A DNA stretch of 64,000 bases from Rhodococcus jostii NBRC 16295 (GCF_001894825.1 NZ_BCWY01000028.1:49873-113872), one strand, 5' to 3'; numbered from the stretch's first letter, positions 17,532 through 26,428 are shown. The notes: a model not told the origin generated them from the letters alone. Numbers and translations: made by a program.

Positions 17532-19634
17532 CTACTGGGCGACGATGGTGAGGTTGCCGAGGCGGTCGACGGTGCCGGTGGTGCCGTGGGGAACGACGAC
17601 GGTGGTCGTGGGTACTTCGATGATCGCCGGGCCGTGCAGGACGTGTCCGGCGAGCAGTGTGCTGTAGTCGTAGATGTCGGTGTCGACGTAGCCGATCCTG
17701 CCGTCCAGACACACTTCTCGGGTTCCGATGTGTGCTGGTGTGGGATCGGCGGAGTCCGCGGACTTGACCTCGGGCAGCGTGGGTGAGAACGGCAGGAGTC
17801 CGGTGGCCCGCACGCGGTAGGTGATGGCCTGGATTCCGGCCTCACGGAAACCGCTGTCCTTTCCGTAGAGTTCGGCGTACCGCTGCTCGAACAGATCCGA
17901 CGCGGCATGGATACCGGCGGCGTCGAGGTTTCCGGCAGGCACCGCTGTCGCTACCTCCGCGAGTTGCATGGTGTAGCGCATGTCGATCTCGCGTTCGATC
18001 TCCACGCCGGTGAACTTCAACCCCTGCCGGTTCAGTTGCCCGAGTACCTGGGTCTCGAGTTGGGCGAAGTTGCGCTCCGCCCGGGCAGGGTCGAGCGGCA
18101 TGGCAGCGGGGTCGGAGAGTTCGGCCGCGAGGACGATGTTGGACGAGGCCAATCCGTACGCGGAGAAGGCGGAGGCCACCTGGCCGAGCGGAACGATGAC
18201 TTCCGTGACCCCGACCTCGCGGGCGTAGGCGGCGCAGTGCGCTGGGCCGGCACCGCCGAACGCGTAGAGCACGAAGTCGCGGGGGTCGTGCCCCGCCTCG
18301 ACGACGGTCTTGCGCAGCAGGTCACCCGTTTGGGCGTTCTGTACGGCGTAGATGGCCGCGGCTGCGTCTTCGATCGACAGCCCGAGGGGTTCGGCGATCT
18401 TGGTGCGGATCGCCTCCCGCGCGAGGTCCTTGTCCAGCGGCTTACGCCCGCCGAGGAGCCCGTGTTCGGGCAGAATCCCGAGAACCAGGTTCGCGTCCGC
18501 GTTCGTCGGTTCGGTGCCGCCCTGCCCGTAGCAGGCAGGGCCGGGTACGGCCTGTGCACTGTGGGGGCCGATCTGCAGATTGCCGCCCGGGTCGACCCAG
18601 GCGATTGCGCCGCCGCCGGATCCGATGGCGTGCACCTCGAGGGTGGGGACATTGATCGGGTGGTGATTGATGATCGTGCTGGAGGCGCGGACCGGTTCCC
18701 CGTCGACGACGAGTCCGACGAGGAAGGTGGTGCCGCCCACGTCGGTGGCGATGATGTTGCGGTGACCGAGTTGCTTGCCGAGGGACACCGCACCGACCAC
18801 GCCACCGGTCAGCACCGAACCGACGGTACTGATGGCGTTCTTCGGTGCCTCCGCGGCCGCGACGGCGCCGCCGTTGCTCTGCATCACCAGCAGTGGGCCT
18901 GCGAGTTCGCGTTCGCGCAGCTTCGACTCCAGGTTTCCGAGGTAGTCCGCGAGCCCCGGGCCGATCTGGGTGCTCATGATGGTCGTGGCGTTGCGCGCGA
19001 ACTCGCGGATACGTGGGCTCACCTCACTGGACAGGGACACGAACACCGTCGGGTCGATGTCGTGGACGAGTTCGCGGATGCGCTGTTCGTGGACGGGGTT
19101 GCGGAACGACCACAGCAGTGAGACCGCGATCGCGGAGATTCCGTCGTCGAGCAGTGCGCGAATGGCCCGGCGGGCGGAGTCCTCGTCGAGTGCGACGACG
19201 ACGTTGCCGTCGCGGTCGAGTCGCTCGGTCACCTCCAGTGCATGCTTCTTCGGTATCAGACCATGAGACTTGCTCTGCCCCAGTACATTTTGCAACTGCT
19301 CTGGCGAGCCACCGAGGTAGCGGCCCTCGACGTTCATGATGTAGATGGAATCGCGGTGGCCCTTGGTGGTGAGGAAGCCGACCGGGGGCACGTTTCCCAT
19401 GACGAGCGCGTTGAGCGATGAGGTGGTGCCGTGCGCGATATGGTGGGTGTTCGCCAGCATCTCCTCGATTGGGCATCCCAATTGCTCGGCGAGTGCCTCG
19501 AGGACATCGATCACGCCGCGTGAGTAGTCCGGCGGCGTCGAGGGGGCCTTCGCAGCGAGAACAGTGCCGGCATCGTCGTCCAATACCGCGTCGGTGAACG
19601 TGCCACCGACGTCCACTCCGATCACATATGCCAT
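17532..19634 (-). CDS. HyuA (hydantoinase/oxoprolinase/acetone carboxylase beta-type) ATPase subunit
   Basis: This 700-aa protein opens with IGVDVGGTFTDAV, the actin-like ATP phosphate loop of HyuA, and has a second ATDVGGTTFLVG in the middle and FGGAGPAH late. It is the normal length for the family. The ATG at 19634 has GGAG upstream; another in-frame ATG at 19688 with AAGGAG is possible and would add 18 residues. It is the first gene of the minus-strand operon hyuA-hyuB-ligase, behind operator copy 1. It should phosphorylate the substrate, a carbonyl or cyclic amide, for HyuB. Confidence 0.88.
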   Translation of the reverse strand: MAYVIGVDVGGTFTDAVLDDDAGTVLAAKAPSTPPDYSRGVIDVLEALAEQLGCPIEEMLANTHHIAHGTTSSLNALVMGNVPPVGFLTTKGHRDSIYIMNVEGRYLGGSPEQLQNVLGQSKSHGLIPKKHALEVTERLDRDGNVVVALDEDSARRAIRALLDDGISAIAVSLLWSFRNPVHEQRIRELVHDIDPTVFVSLSSEVSPRIREFARNATTIMSTQIGPGLADYLGNLESKLRERELAGPLLVMQSNGGAVAAAEAPKNAISTVGSVLTGGVVGAVSLGKQLGHRNIIATDVGGTTFLVGLVVDGEPVRASSTIINHHPINVPTLEVHAIGSGGGAIAWVDPGGNLQIGPHSAQAVPGPACYGQGGTEPTNADANLVLGILPEHGLLGGRKPLDKDLAREAIRTKIAEPLGLSIEDAAAAIYAVQNAQTGDLLRKTVVEAGHDPRDFVLYAFGGAGPAHCAAYAREVGVTEVIVPLGQVASAFSAYGLASSNIVLAAELSDPAAMPLDPARAERNFAQLETQVLGQLNRQGLKFTGVEIEREIDMRYTMQLAEVATAVPAGNLDAAGIHAASDLFEQRYAELYGKDSGFREAGIQAITYRVRATGLLPFSPTLPEVKSADSADPTPAHIGTREVCLDGRIGYVDTDIYDYSTLLAGHVLHGPAIIEVPTTTVVVPHGTTGTVDRLGNLTIVAQ

Positions 19635-19711
19635 TGGTGCTGCGCTCCTTTGTGCCTGGGGGGAATTCTGCGGGTGGTGTGAGGTCATCCTCGAACACTC
19701 CTTACGTCTGT

Positions 19712-19744
19712 GTCGAGTATTCGACGTGAATGACAACATGTCAA
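19712..19744 (-). promoter_or_regulatory. hyuA promoter with operator copy 1
   Basis: On the minus strand, TTGACA (19744-19739), a 17-nt spacer and AATACT (19721-19716) make a near-consensus promoter. GTCGAGTATTCGAC (19712-19725) covers the -10 and is a palindrome with one mismatched pair. Confidence 0.75.
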
Positions 19745-19829
19745 GGGGCAATTGTGATGGCTGTCACGGAGGTGGGCCCGGTTCGGGGATGGCGGGAGTG
19801 CCGCAACCCGTGCTTCCACCGCTGGAGCC

Positions 19830-19862
19830 TTGACGAATCGTCGTTGGCGTCGAATACTCGTC
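19830..19862 (+). promoter_or_regulatory. Maleate isomerase operon promoter with operator copy 2
   Basis: TTGACG (19830-19835), a 17-nt spacer and AATACT (19853-19858) form a promoter on the plus strand. GTCGAATACTCGTC (19849-19862) covers the -10. It is the reverse complement of copy 1 apart from one base, so the two divergent operons should be controlled together. Start-to-start distance is about 300 nt and no gene lies between. Confidence 0.75.
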
Positions 19863-19935
19863 ATGGGCGTAAATGCTGTTCGGGTCGGGGACGTTCCCCC
19901 GACACCTCGACAATCCACACCAGAAGGGCCACATC

Positions 19936-20694
19936 ATGGGCATTCATCGCATCGGGCTCGTCGTACCGAGTTCGAATGTGACAGTCGAGACGGAAATGCC
20001 GGCACTGCTCAACCGGCATCCGGACGCGCAGTTCTCGTTCCATTCGAGCCGGATGCGGATGCAGTCTGTATCGCCGGAACAGCTGCGGGCGATGAACGCC
20101 CAGCGCGAGCGGTGCATCCTCGAACTCGGTGATGCGGGCGTCGACGCCATCCTCTACGCGTGCCTGGTCGCCCTCATGTCGGTGGGGCCGGGGGAGCACC
20201 GGAGGGTGGAGGGGCTGGTTGCCGAACAACTGGCCACCGGCGGTTCGGAAGCGGCCATCCGCACGAGCGCGGGCGCCCTCGTCGAAGCACTCCACGCCAT
20301 CGACGCCGAACGGATCGTCCTGGTCACCCCCTACATGCGCCCCCTTGCCGAGCAGGTCGTCGCGTACATCGAGGCCGAGGGAATCCAGGTATCGGATTGG
20401 CGTGCACTCGAGGTCGCCGACAACGCGGAGGTCGGCTGCATCCCCGGCCACCGGGTCATGGACGCTGCTCGATCGCTCGATCGCACCGGAACCGACGCGC
20501 TGGTGATCTCCGCGTGCGTGCAGATGCCTTCGCTCGACCTCGTCCAAGCCGCCGAAGACGAATTCGGGCTGCCCGTCCTCTCGGCAGCCACGGCCGGCGC
20601 CTACAGCCTGCTACGCGCACTCGACCTTCCGGTCGACATCCCCGGAGCCGGCGGTCTGCTGCGTGCCGACGCTCCGGCCGCCGCCCTTCAGTAG
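19936..20694 (+). CDS. Maleate cis-trans isomerase-like protein (Asp/Glu racemase superfamily)
   Basis: This 252-aa protein starts RIGLVVPSSNVTVETEMP, the signature of the maleate isomerase branch. The two catalytic cysteines are at residues 76 (LYACLVA) and 194 (ISACVQM), the same numbers as the paired cysteines known in the Nocardia maleate isomerase. It should convert maleate (or a close cis-diacid) to fumarate without cofactor. It is the first gene of a four-gene plus-strand operon divergent from hyuA and behind operator copy 2. Its presence suggests that the regulon's pathway ends in a maleate-type acid. Confidence 0.88.
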   Translation: MGIHRIGLVVPSSNVTVETEMPALLNRHPDAQFSFHSSRMRMQSVSPEQLRAMNAQRERCILELGDAGVDAILYACLVALMSVGPGEHRRVEGLVAEQLATGGSEAAIRTSAGALVEALHAIDAERIVLVTPYMRPLAEQVVAYIEAEGIQVSDWRALEVADNAEVGCIPGHRVMDAARSLDRTGTDALVISACVQMPSLDLVQAAEDEFGLPVLSAATAGAYSLLRALDLPVDIPGAGGLLRADAPAAALQ

Positions 20695-20717
20695 ACCCGA
20701 ATCCATTGGAGTTCACC

Positions 20718-21362
20718 ATGTCCGAACTGAAACACACGGTCAAAGGCGTCGATCACGTCGCCTACCCGACATTCGACCCCGCTGCCACCGTGAAGTTCTA
20801 CCGTGACGTTCTCGGGTTCCCGGTCGTGCACTCGATCTGCGCGGCCGGTTGGGGCCCGGAAAGGCACCCCGACTTCATCCACTTCTTTTTCGACATCGGC
20901 AACGACGACCGACTGGCCTTCTTCTACTACTTCGGCCTGGAACCGTTCGAGGGAGGGCCGCAGGGCGACTCGTACTCCCGCTTCGCCGAGGACGTACCCG
21001 TCTTCTTCATCCGCTCCCGCCATCTGGCCATCCACGTCGACAGCGAGGACGACCTGATGGAATACCGGCGGCGGCTGGACAGCAGCGCATGGCCGGTGGA
21101 GATGCAGATCCAGCACGAGACGATCGAGTCGATCTACACCCACGACCCCAACGGCTACATGATCGAAATTACCCGGGCGCTGCGCCCGGTCACTCCGCAG
21201 GAAGACCTCGACGCCAACCTCACCATCGACGCCCTCGTCGACGTCGTGTCCGGCTCGGACCCCAGCATGGCCGCGCTGCTCACCCGCAAGGCCGAGCTGA
21301 TCACCGAACGGGCGGCCGCCTGGCAGCAGGAACAGGAACAGAAGGAGATGGTGACCAGATGA
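20718..21362 (+). CDS. VOC-family metalloenzyme (glyoxalase/extradiol dioxygenase fold)
   Basis: This 214-aa protein has the vicinal oxygen chelate metal triad: a His in VDHVAYPT near the start, a His in SRHLAIHV and a Glu in GYMIEITR. The fold covers about 140 residues, and the C-terminal 50 are helical and charged. A TTGGAG site precedes the ATG. In this operon, between a maleate isomerase and an alpha/beta hydrolase, a ring-cleaving extradiol dioxygenase is plausible, but one VOC unit pair could also be an epimerase or lyase. It overlaps the next small gene by ATGA. Confidence 0.85.
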   Translation: MSELKHTVKGVDHVAYPTFDPAATVKFYRDVLGFPVVHSICAAGWGPERHPDFIHFFFDIGNDDRLAFFYYFGLEPFEGGPQGDSYSRFAEDVPVFFIRSRHLAIHVDSEDDLMEYRRRLDSSAWPVEMQIQHETIESIYTHDPNGYMIEITRALRPVTPQEDLDANLTIDALVDVVSGSDPSMAALLTRKAELITERAAAWQQEQEQKEMVTR

Positions 21363-21604
21363 CCACCCTGTTCGTCCTCGACGTCCCGGAGAACACCACG
21401 ATCGCCGCGGTCGCGGACCAGGACCCGGCGGTCACCATCGACCACGTCGGACCCTACTTCCGGATCGACTCCGACTCCGCCATCGTCATCGACCGCCGCG
21501 CCACGGGCTGCCGCCACGCCGTCTGGTACAGCAGCGTCGCCGGATTGGCGGGGTCCCGAATTGCGCAGTGGGACAAGGAAGCCCTGCGAATCGAGTCGCA
21601 GTGA
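21359..21604 (+). CDS. 81-aa conserved-looking small protein, coupled on both sides
   Basis: I do not recognise this protein. It starts at an ATG overlapping the VOC stop (ATGA) and its own stop overlaps the GTG start of the hydrolase (GTGA), so it is locked into the operon. It begins MTTLFVLDVPENTTIAAV, has a middle IVIDRRATGCRHAVWY and ends charged. There is no signal peptide or membrane segment. Its composition, mixed alpha/beta with one Cys and one His, would suit a small subunit or chaperone of the flanking enzymes. Function unknown. Confidence 0.8.
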   Translation: MTTLFVLDVPENTTIAAVADQDPAVTIDHVGPYFRIDSDSAIVIDRRATGCRHAVWYSSVAGLAGSRIAQWDKEALRIESQ

Positions 21605-22836
21605 CCGAGAATACCCAGCGGCTCGGCGCCGGACGGTACATCGACGTCGCCCAGGCCCCCGACACCACCGTCACGTCGGTGCACGAACTCGCCACCGCGG
21701 ACGGAGCGAAGGTCTCCGGTGTCCTGCGGGTCGTCCCCGGTGCACGCACCGTCGTCGCGCTGATGCACCCGCGCCAGGATCTGACCCATCACGTGCTGGT
21801 GCCCGAACTACTCGCCCGCGGGTACGCGGTGTGGACGCAGGGCACCCGATCGGTCAACAACGACATCTCCCTGGTGCACGAGCAGGCCCTGCTCGATGCC
21901 GCTGCAGGGCAAGTGTTCCTGCGGGAGAGGGATTTCGACCATGTCATCACCCTCGGCCATTCCGGAGGCGGGACCCTCTTCGCGTTCTACCACCAGCAGG
22001 CCGCTCTGCCGTCGGGGGAGCGGTTACGTCACACGCCCGCCGGCCGACCCATCGATCTGGCAGGGACTGCGATGCCCCCGCCCGACGCGGCGATATTCAT
22101 GGCACCGCACCCCGGTCAAGGTTCGCTGCTGCTGCGGCTGATCGACCCGTCGGTCACCGACGAGTCCGATCCTCTCTCGACAGATCCGGACTTGAACCCG
22201 TTCGATCCCGCCAACGGATTCGCCGAACCACCCCACAGTTCGTCCTACTCCCCGGAATTCATCACCCGCTATCGACAGGCGCAGCACCACCGCATCGCCC
22301 GCCTCGACGCCATCGCCCGGCAACGTGTCGACGACGCCGCCGACGCGCGCCGCCGGTACAAGAGCACCTCCGATCCGGTCGATCGCCGCGCTGCCCTCGC
22401 GCCCCGCGTCCTCACCGTCTACCGCACCGACGCGGACCTGCGGTTCACCGACCTGTCCCTGAACCCGAACGAGCGCCCCTACGGCTCACTGTTCGGCCGA
22501 AGGCCGGACCTGACCAACTACGGACTCGTCGGATTCGGACGCTTCGCCACCCCGGACGCCTGGCTGTCGACCTGGTCCGGACTCAGCAGCAACGCCGACT
22601 TCCTGCGCTGCGCCCCCGCTGTGACCGCACCGACACTGTTCGTCGAGCTCACCGGAGACCAAGCCTGCTTCCCCGACGATGCCAAGACGATGTGCGATGC
22701 ACTGGGATCCACGGACAGAACCCACGTCCGTGTCGCCGGCACCCACTTCGGAGGTCCGATCCGTGACGGCGCACCCACCGGTGCCAGCCTCGCAGCCGCC
22801 GACATCGGCGAATGGCTGGCAACGCGATTCCCATAG
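21601..22836 (+). CDS. Alpha/beta-hydrolase fold enzyme
   Basis: This 411-aa protein has the nucleophile elbow GHSGGG following VITLGHS, with strands typical of an alpha/beta hydrolase and a late GTHFGG that could supply the histidine. An insert of about 130 residues between elbow and C-terminal strand probably forms a lid. The GTG at 21601, overlapping the previous stop, is preferred to an upstream in-frame ATG. It is last in the maleate isomerase operon. It could hydrolyse a ring-cleavage product or a CoA thioester to release the diacid used by the isomerase. Confidence 0.82.
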   Translation: MTENTQRLGAGRYIDVAQAPDTTVTSVHELATADGAKVSGVLRVVPGARTVVALMHPRQDLTHHVLVPELLARGYAVWTQGTRSVNNDISLVHEQALLDAAAGQVFLRERDFDHVITLGHSGGGTLFAFYHQQAALPSGERLRHTPAGRPIDLAGTAMPPPDAAIFMAPHPGQGSLLLRLIDPSVTDESDPLSTDPDLNPFDPANGFAEPPHSSSYSPEFITRYRQAQHHRIARLDAIARQRVDDAADARRRYKSTSDPVDRRAALAPRVLTVYRTDADLRFTDLSLNPNERPYGSLFGRRPDLTNYGLVGFGRFATPDAWLSTWSGLSSNADFLRCAPAVTAPTLFVELTGDQACFPDDAKTMCDALGSTDRTHVRVAGTHFGGPIRDGAPTGASLAAADIGEWLATRFP

Positions 22837-22903
22837 GCTCACCGCCGTCTCGATGGCGTCCCCGCCGTGGTGGGATTACCGGCTCTGGTGCGGTTGGTTG
22901 CGG

Positions 22904-23968
22904 TCAGTGTTCGCCGACGCCGTGTTCGCCGACCGGGTTGCGGCGGGTGACGATCAACGGATCGACGGGCGTGAACGGAAAGTTCGGCAGGTCGTCGATG
23001 TGCGTGTCGAATGTTGCAGCCAGTACTTCGCGGGAGTAGGCGCTGGCGGAGGCGCGGTAGCCGATGTCGCCGGGTGTGGGCTGGTCGAAGAAGATCAGGA
23101 AGTGGATGTCGTCCGAGCCGACGACCTCGATGTGGTGCGGGTAGGCACGCGGGATGAAGTATGCGTCGCCCTCCTGGAGGTACCAGGTGTCCACGGTGCC
23201 GTGCGGATCCATCACCGTCATCCGCGCCGATCCGCGATGGACATACCCCATCTCGGCAGTCTTGGGATTCCAATGTGGTTCGCGCATACCATCTTCGCGG
23301 ATCCGTAGCGAGTACATGGACAGATCTTTGAGTGCGGGCCAGAATTGCACCCGCGCAAGCCGTGCGGATCCGACCGCACCACCGAGCGGTGGATGCTGTT
23401 CTTCGAGACCGAACTTGTGCGGATCGCCGAATCGGGCAGTAGGTGGAACGGTGGGGTTCCCGACCCGGGCGGCCAGCGGGCGGTCGGTGGTGTCGCGCCG
23501 GATGGTGGCGAGATCGGAGGCGGGAAGGTCGTAGGTGTTTCCGAGGACGGCGTCGGTCATCGCGCCGAACTCCGCAGCCAGCCCGAAGTCTTCGGGGCGT
23601 TCGCTTCGGAATGCGATGATGAATTCTGCGACATCCTCGCCGATGTTCTCGATGTGGTGCAGGGAGCCGGAGTCGATGTGGAACATGTCTCCTGCGTTGA
23701 CGACGAAGCTGGAGAAGGCACTGCCGTCGTCGAGCACCGACACCAGACTTGTTCCGGACACACAGTAGGTGAGTTCATTGGCGTTCGCGTGCCAGTGCGG
23801 GGTGCGCATCGCACCGGGGTTGATCAGCACCCGCTTGATCGACAGTCCCTTCAGTATCGGGAAGTTGTCGGCGGTCAGCCGTCGGATCGACCCCAGGTCG
23901 GACTCCTCGACGACCTCTGCGTCGAGGAGCGAGATGGCATGATTGCCGCGCCTGCTGTGAGCCGTCAT
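22904..23968 (-). CDS. Bicupin protein, oxalate decarboxylase-like
   Basis: This 354-aa protein has two cupin barrels. The first has an intact metal set, His-Trp-His with Glu seven residues after the first His (PHWHANANE) and a distal His in SLHHIEN. The second reads PHWNPKTAE, so the second metal His is Asn, while the distal PHHIEV remains. This resembles oxalate decarboxylase more than gentisate dioxygenase. The ATG at 23968 follows GGGAGGG. It is convergent with the hydrolase and has no copy of the regulon operator, so a link to that pathway is unproven. Confidence 0.8.
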   Translation of the reverse strand: MTAHSRRGNHAISLLDAEVVEESDLGSIRRLTADNFPILKGLSIKRVLINPGAMRTPHWHANANELTYCVSGTSLVSVLDDGSAFSSFVVNAGDMFHIDSGSLHHIENIGEDVAEFIIAFRSERPEDFGLAAEFGAMTDAVLGNTYDLPASDLATIRRDTTDRPLAARVGNPTVPPTARFGDPHKFGLEEQHPPLGGAVGSARLARVQFWPALKDLSMYSLRIREDGMREPHWNPKTAEMGYVHRGSARMTVMDPHGTVDTWYLQEGDAYFIPRAYPHHIEVVGSDDIHFLIFFDQPTPGDIGYRASASAYSREVLAATFDTHIDDLPNFPFTPVDPLIVTRRNPVGEHGVGEH

Positions 23969-24033
23969 GTCGTGCCCTCCCGAGGTGGTGTTCCGTTGAC
24001 GTGGGCCCGTCGATCCTGTCGAGCCCGGGTTTG

Positions 24034-24948
24034 CTAGGGCTGCGCGACCACGGTGTTCCCCTTGTCGTCGGTGCAGTTGATCGTGTAGCCGATCTCCGCG
24101 GATTCCGGGTCGCCCGCGAGGCGGCATTCCCAGCCGTCGAAGCTGTACACCGGGTCGCTCTTGTCGGGTGCGGCGAAATACGTGGTGAGCATCGCGTGCG
24201 CCTCGTCGCAGCGGAGTGTTCCCTTCACGATGACCACGGTCGCAGGTTTTCCCGTCGTCGGATAGACAACGGGGCCACACTGATTCGATCCGCTCGCCTG
24301 CTGGGGGAGTGGAGCGATGCGGGGCGCGACCTGCACGGGGCCCCCGCTGGGGATGCTCATCGGTATCGGCGTGAACTCGAACCTGTAGCCGCTGGTCGAG
24401 ATGGTGAAGCCCTTATCCGTTGCATCCTCTTTGCACGAGACACCGGAGAACTGCACGTTGCAACTGAATCCGTCGATCGCGAGGGTGGTGTCGTAGGGGA
24501 GGACGTTCGCGTTGTCGGGAAAGAGTGCCTGGTTCCAATTCTGGAAGTCCGGTTCCTTCCCTTCCTCGACCGCGATGATGTTCGCCTCGGCCGGCGGGCC
24601 GCCCTCGGGTGAGGGGACCTGTGGAACGCCTGGGACTCCTAGTGGCCCCGCTGTGGGGTGGGAGGCGCATCCGGCGACCTTCTTCGTGGGGATGATCGCG
24701 CACAGCCATTTCCCTGACGGCGTGACGAAACCGTAGGCAACGCTCTCCGGGTCGCCGGAGGCGTACTGCTTCGCGTCGACACTGTCGACCGCCTCCTCCG
24801 CTGCCGGTGCCTCGCTCGAGACGCTCGGTGAAGTCGACTCGGTGCCACCGGTCGACGACGCGTCCTGGGCGCAGGCCGCGAGCAACAGGGTCGAGGCACC
24901 GGCGATCGATGCCAGTGCCGCCGCGGGCCGAAGTCGAATCCTGGTCAT
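24034..24948 (-). CDS. Secreted lipoprotein of unknown function
   Basis: This 304-aa protein has a lipoprotein signal peptide with lipobox LLAAC, lipidated Cys at residue 26, followed by a Ser/Thr/Glu-rich linker to about residue 55. The mature part has cysteines in WLCAI, AGCASH, FSCNV, SCKED, NQCGP, LRCDE, WECRL and NCTDD. They suggest four disulfides and a stable extracellular, perhaps internally repeated, domain. It is anchored outside the cytoplasmic membrane. No enzyme motif was recognised. It is divergent from a broken sensor kinase gene. Confidence 0.82.
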   Translation of the reverse strand: MTRIRLRPAAALASIAGASTLLLAACAQDASSTGGTESTSPSVSSEAPAAEEAVDSVDAKQYASGDPESVAYGFVTPSGKWLCAIIPTKKVAGCASHPTAGPLGVPGVPQVPSPEGGPPAEANIIAVEEGKEPDFQNWNQALFPDNANVLPYDTTLAIDGFSCNVQFSGVSCKEDATDKGFTISTSGYRFEFTPIPMSIPSGGPVQVAPRIAPLPQQASGSNQCGPVVYPTTGKPATVVIVKGTLRCDEAHAMLTTYFAAPDKSDPVYSFDGWECRLAGDPESAEIGYTINCTDDKGNTVVAQP

Positions 24949-25055
24949 GCGCCACACCCCTTTCTGTTCGGTCCGCCGGACCGATCGGATGAGATGTTCC
25001 CACGAATACACGTGTGCCGTGTCGCATCGATCGATGGACGCCGAAACTGGATCCG

Positions 25056-25090
25056 GCAAGCGGTAGACGCCGTCCGCGTCTACCGCTTGC
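25056..25090. repeat. Perfect 15-bp inverted repeat in a divergent intergenic region
   Basis: GCAAGCGGTAGACGC (25056-25070) and GCGTCTACCGCTTGC (25076-25090) form a perfect 15-bp stem with a 5-nt loop. It has the look of a strong terminator, yet it sits between two divergent genes. It may have ended a gene that is now lost, or be an operator. Confidence 0.7.
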
Positions 25091-25149
25091 GATAGCTGAC
25101 CTGAGGTGTCGAGAAGGGCCACCCAGGTGTCGCGTTCTTCCACCCTGCG

Positions 25150-26428
25150 GTGATGGTGCCGAGCACGGTTCAACACGAAGATCAACCCTGTGTTCCCAGA
25201 AATGGCCGGATCCACGGGCGGCACCCGGTGAGCCTTCGCGCGCAGAGTGCGGCCTCCCTGGTGGCCGCCGTACTGGCTGTCGCGGTGGCGGCATCCGTCG
25301 ATTGGCAGATGTGCCGGGGTACTTTCAGCCCAACGGAATTGGCACTGTTCGTGATGGTCGGCGTGGTGTTCGTCGCGTCGGGGCTGGTCGCCAAGTGGCA
25401 CCGGCCGGAGGACAACCTGGGTTGGCTGCTGATTGCCGCCGGGCTGCTGTGGCTGATGAAGGGTTTTCGTCTCTCGACCGTCCCGGCCCTGTTCACAGCC
25501 GGCGCGGCGCTGACCAACATGTACATTCCGGTGCTGATACAGCTCGTCTTCAGTTTTCCCCGGGGACGGTTGCGGCACCGGTGGGAGCGGTGGTTCATCG
25601 GCGGAAGTTACGTGTACTACGCGGTCTCCGTCGTGTCCGAGCTCGCGTTCCTCGACACCCACCGCATCAGTCCGGCCCATCCACCGGCGTTGAATCTGCT
25701 CCTGGTGCGTGACGAACCGAGGATCTTCGCCGCGTTGCAGGTGATGTTCGGCGCGGTGGGGATCGCCCTCGGTGTGGTCCTGATCGGTGTCGTGGTCGCC
25801 CGGTGGAGATCGGGTTCACCGGCCTACCGGGCCGCAGTCGCGCCGCTGTGGATCGCAGTGCTGCTCGGGACGGCCGCCACCGCGTGGACGCCGTTGGTCT
25901 CGGTCTGGGTGCACAGTCCACAGCACGCGTGGACGTTGCTTCTGCGATATCCCGCGACCGCGCTCATCCCGCTTGCGGTGCTGGTCGGGATGTGGCGCTA
26001 CCGCGTCACCCGGGCCGCGGTGCGCAACCTGGTGATCGAGATCGGCGCAGCCCCGCTCGGTGACGCCTTCCTCGACGCGCTGCGGGCGGCGTTGCGTGAC
26101 CCCGACCTGGCGTTGTGGACATTCTGCCGCGCGCACGACGGGTACGTGGACGCGCAGGGACGGCCGCAGGTTCTGCCGTCCCGGAACGATCCTCGAGGCG
26201 ACCGCCCTGATCCGCGACGGTGTCCTCGTCGGGGCATTGGTGTACGACCGGGCGGTCGCGGATCAGCCGAGGCTTCTAGCGGCAGTGCGCGCTGCGACCA
26301 CGCTGGCACTGGACAATCAGCGACTGCACGGCGCATTGGAGGCACAGTTCGAGGAGGTCCGCAGGGCACGTGAGCAGATCGTCTCGGGTGGGCAGGCCCA
26401 GCTGCGACGGCGGTACGACAGCGCCTAG
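25150..26428 (+). pseudogene. Truncated and frameshifted membrane sensor histidine kinase
   Basis: The first frame gives a membrane sensor with about eight hydrophobic segments (from SLVAAVLAVAVAAS) and then a soluble part ending near GRPQVLPS. The sequence continues in another frame from ILEATALIRDGVLVGALVYD to EAQFEEVRRAREQIV near the stop at 26428. The change of frame, near 26180-26192, equals a 1-nt insertion. That tail is the usual linker just before a HisKA_3 domain (RRRIERDLHDGAQQR), but the phosphoacceptor and ATPase domains are absent. The start is uncertain: GTG 25150 or GTG 25228. A small GACCGG/CCGGTC hairpin follows at about 26431-26448. Confidence 0.75.

Noticed and set aside
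22904..23968. Cupin as the missing gentisate 1,2-dioxygenase
   Set aside because: The HWH/HWN motifs and barrel spacing fit oxalate decarboxylase-like bicupins better, and no regulon operator precedes it.
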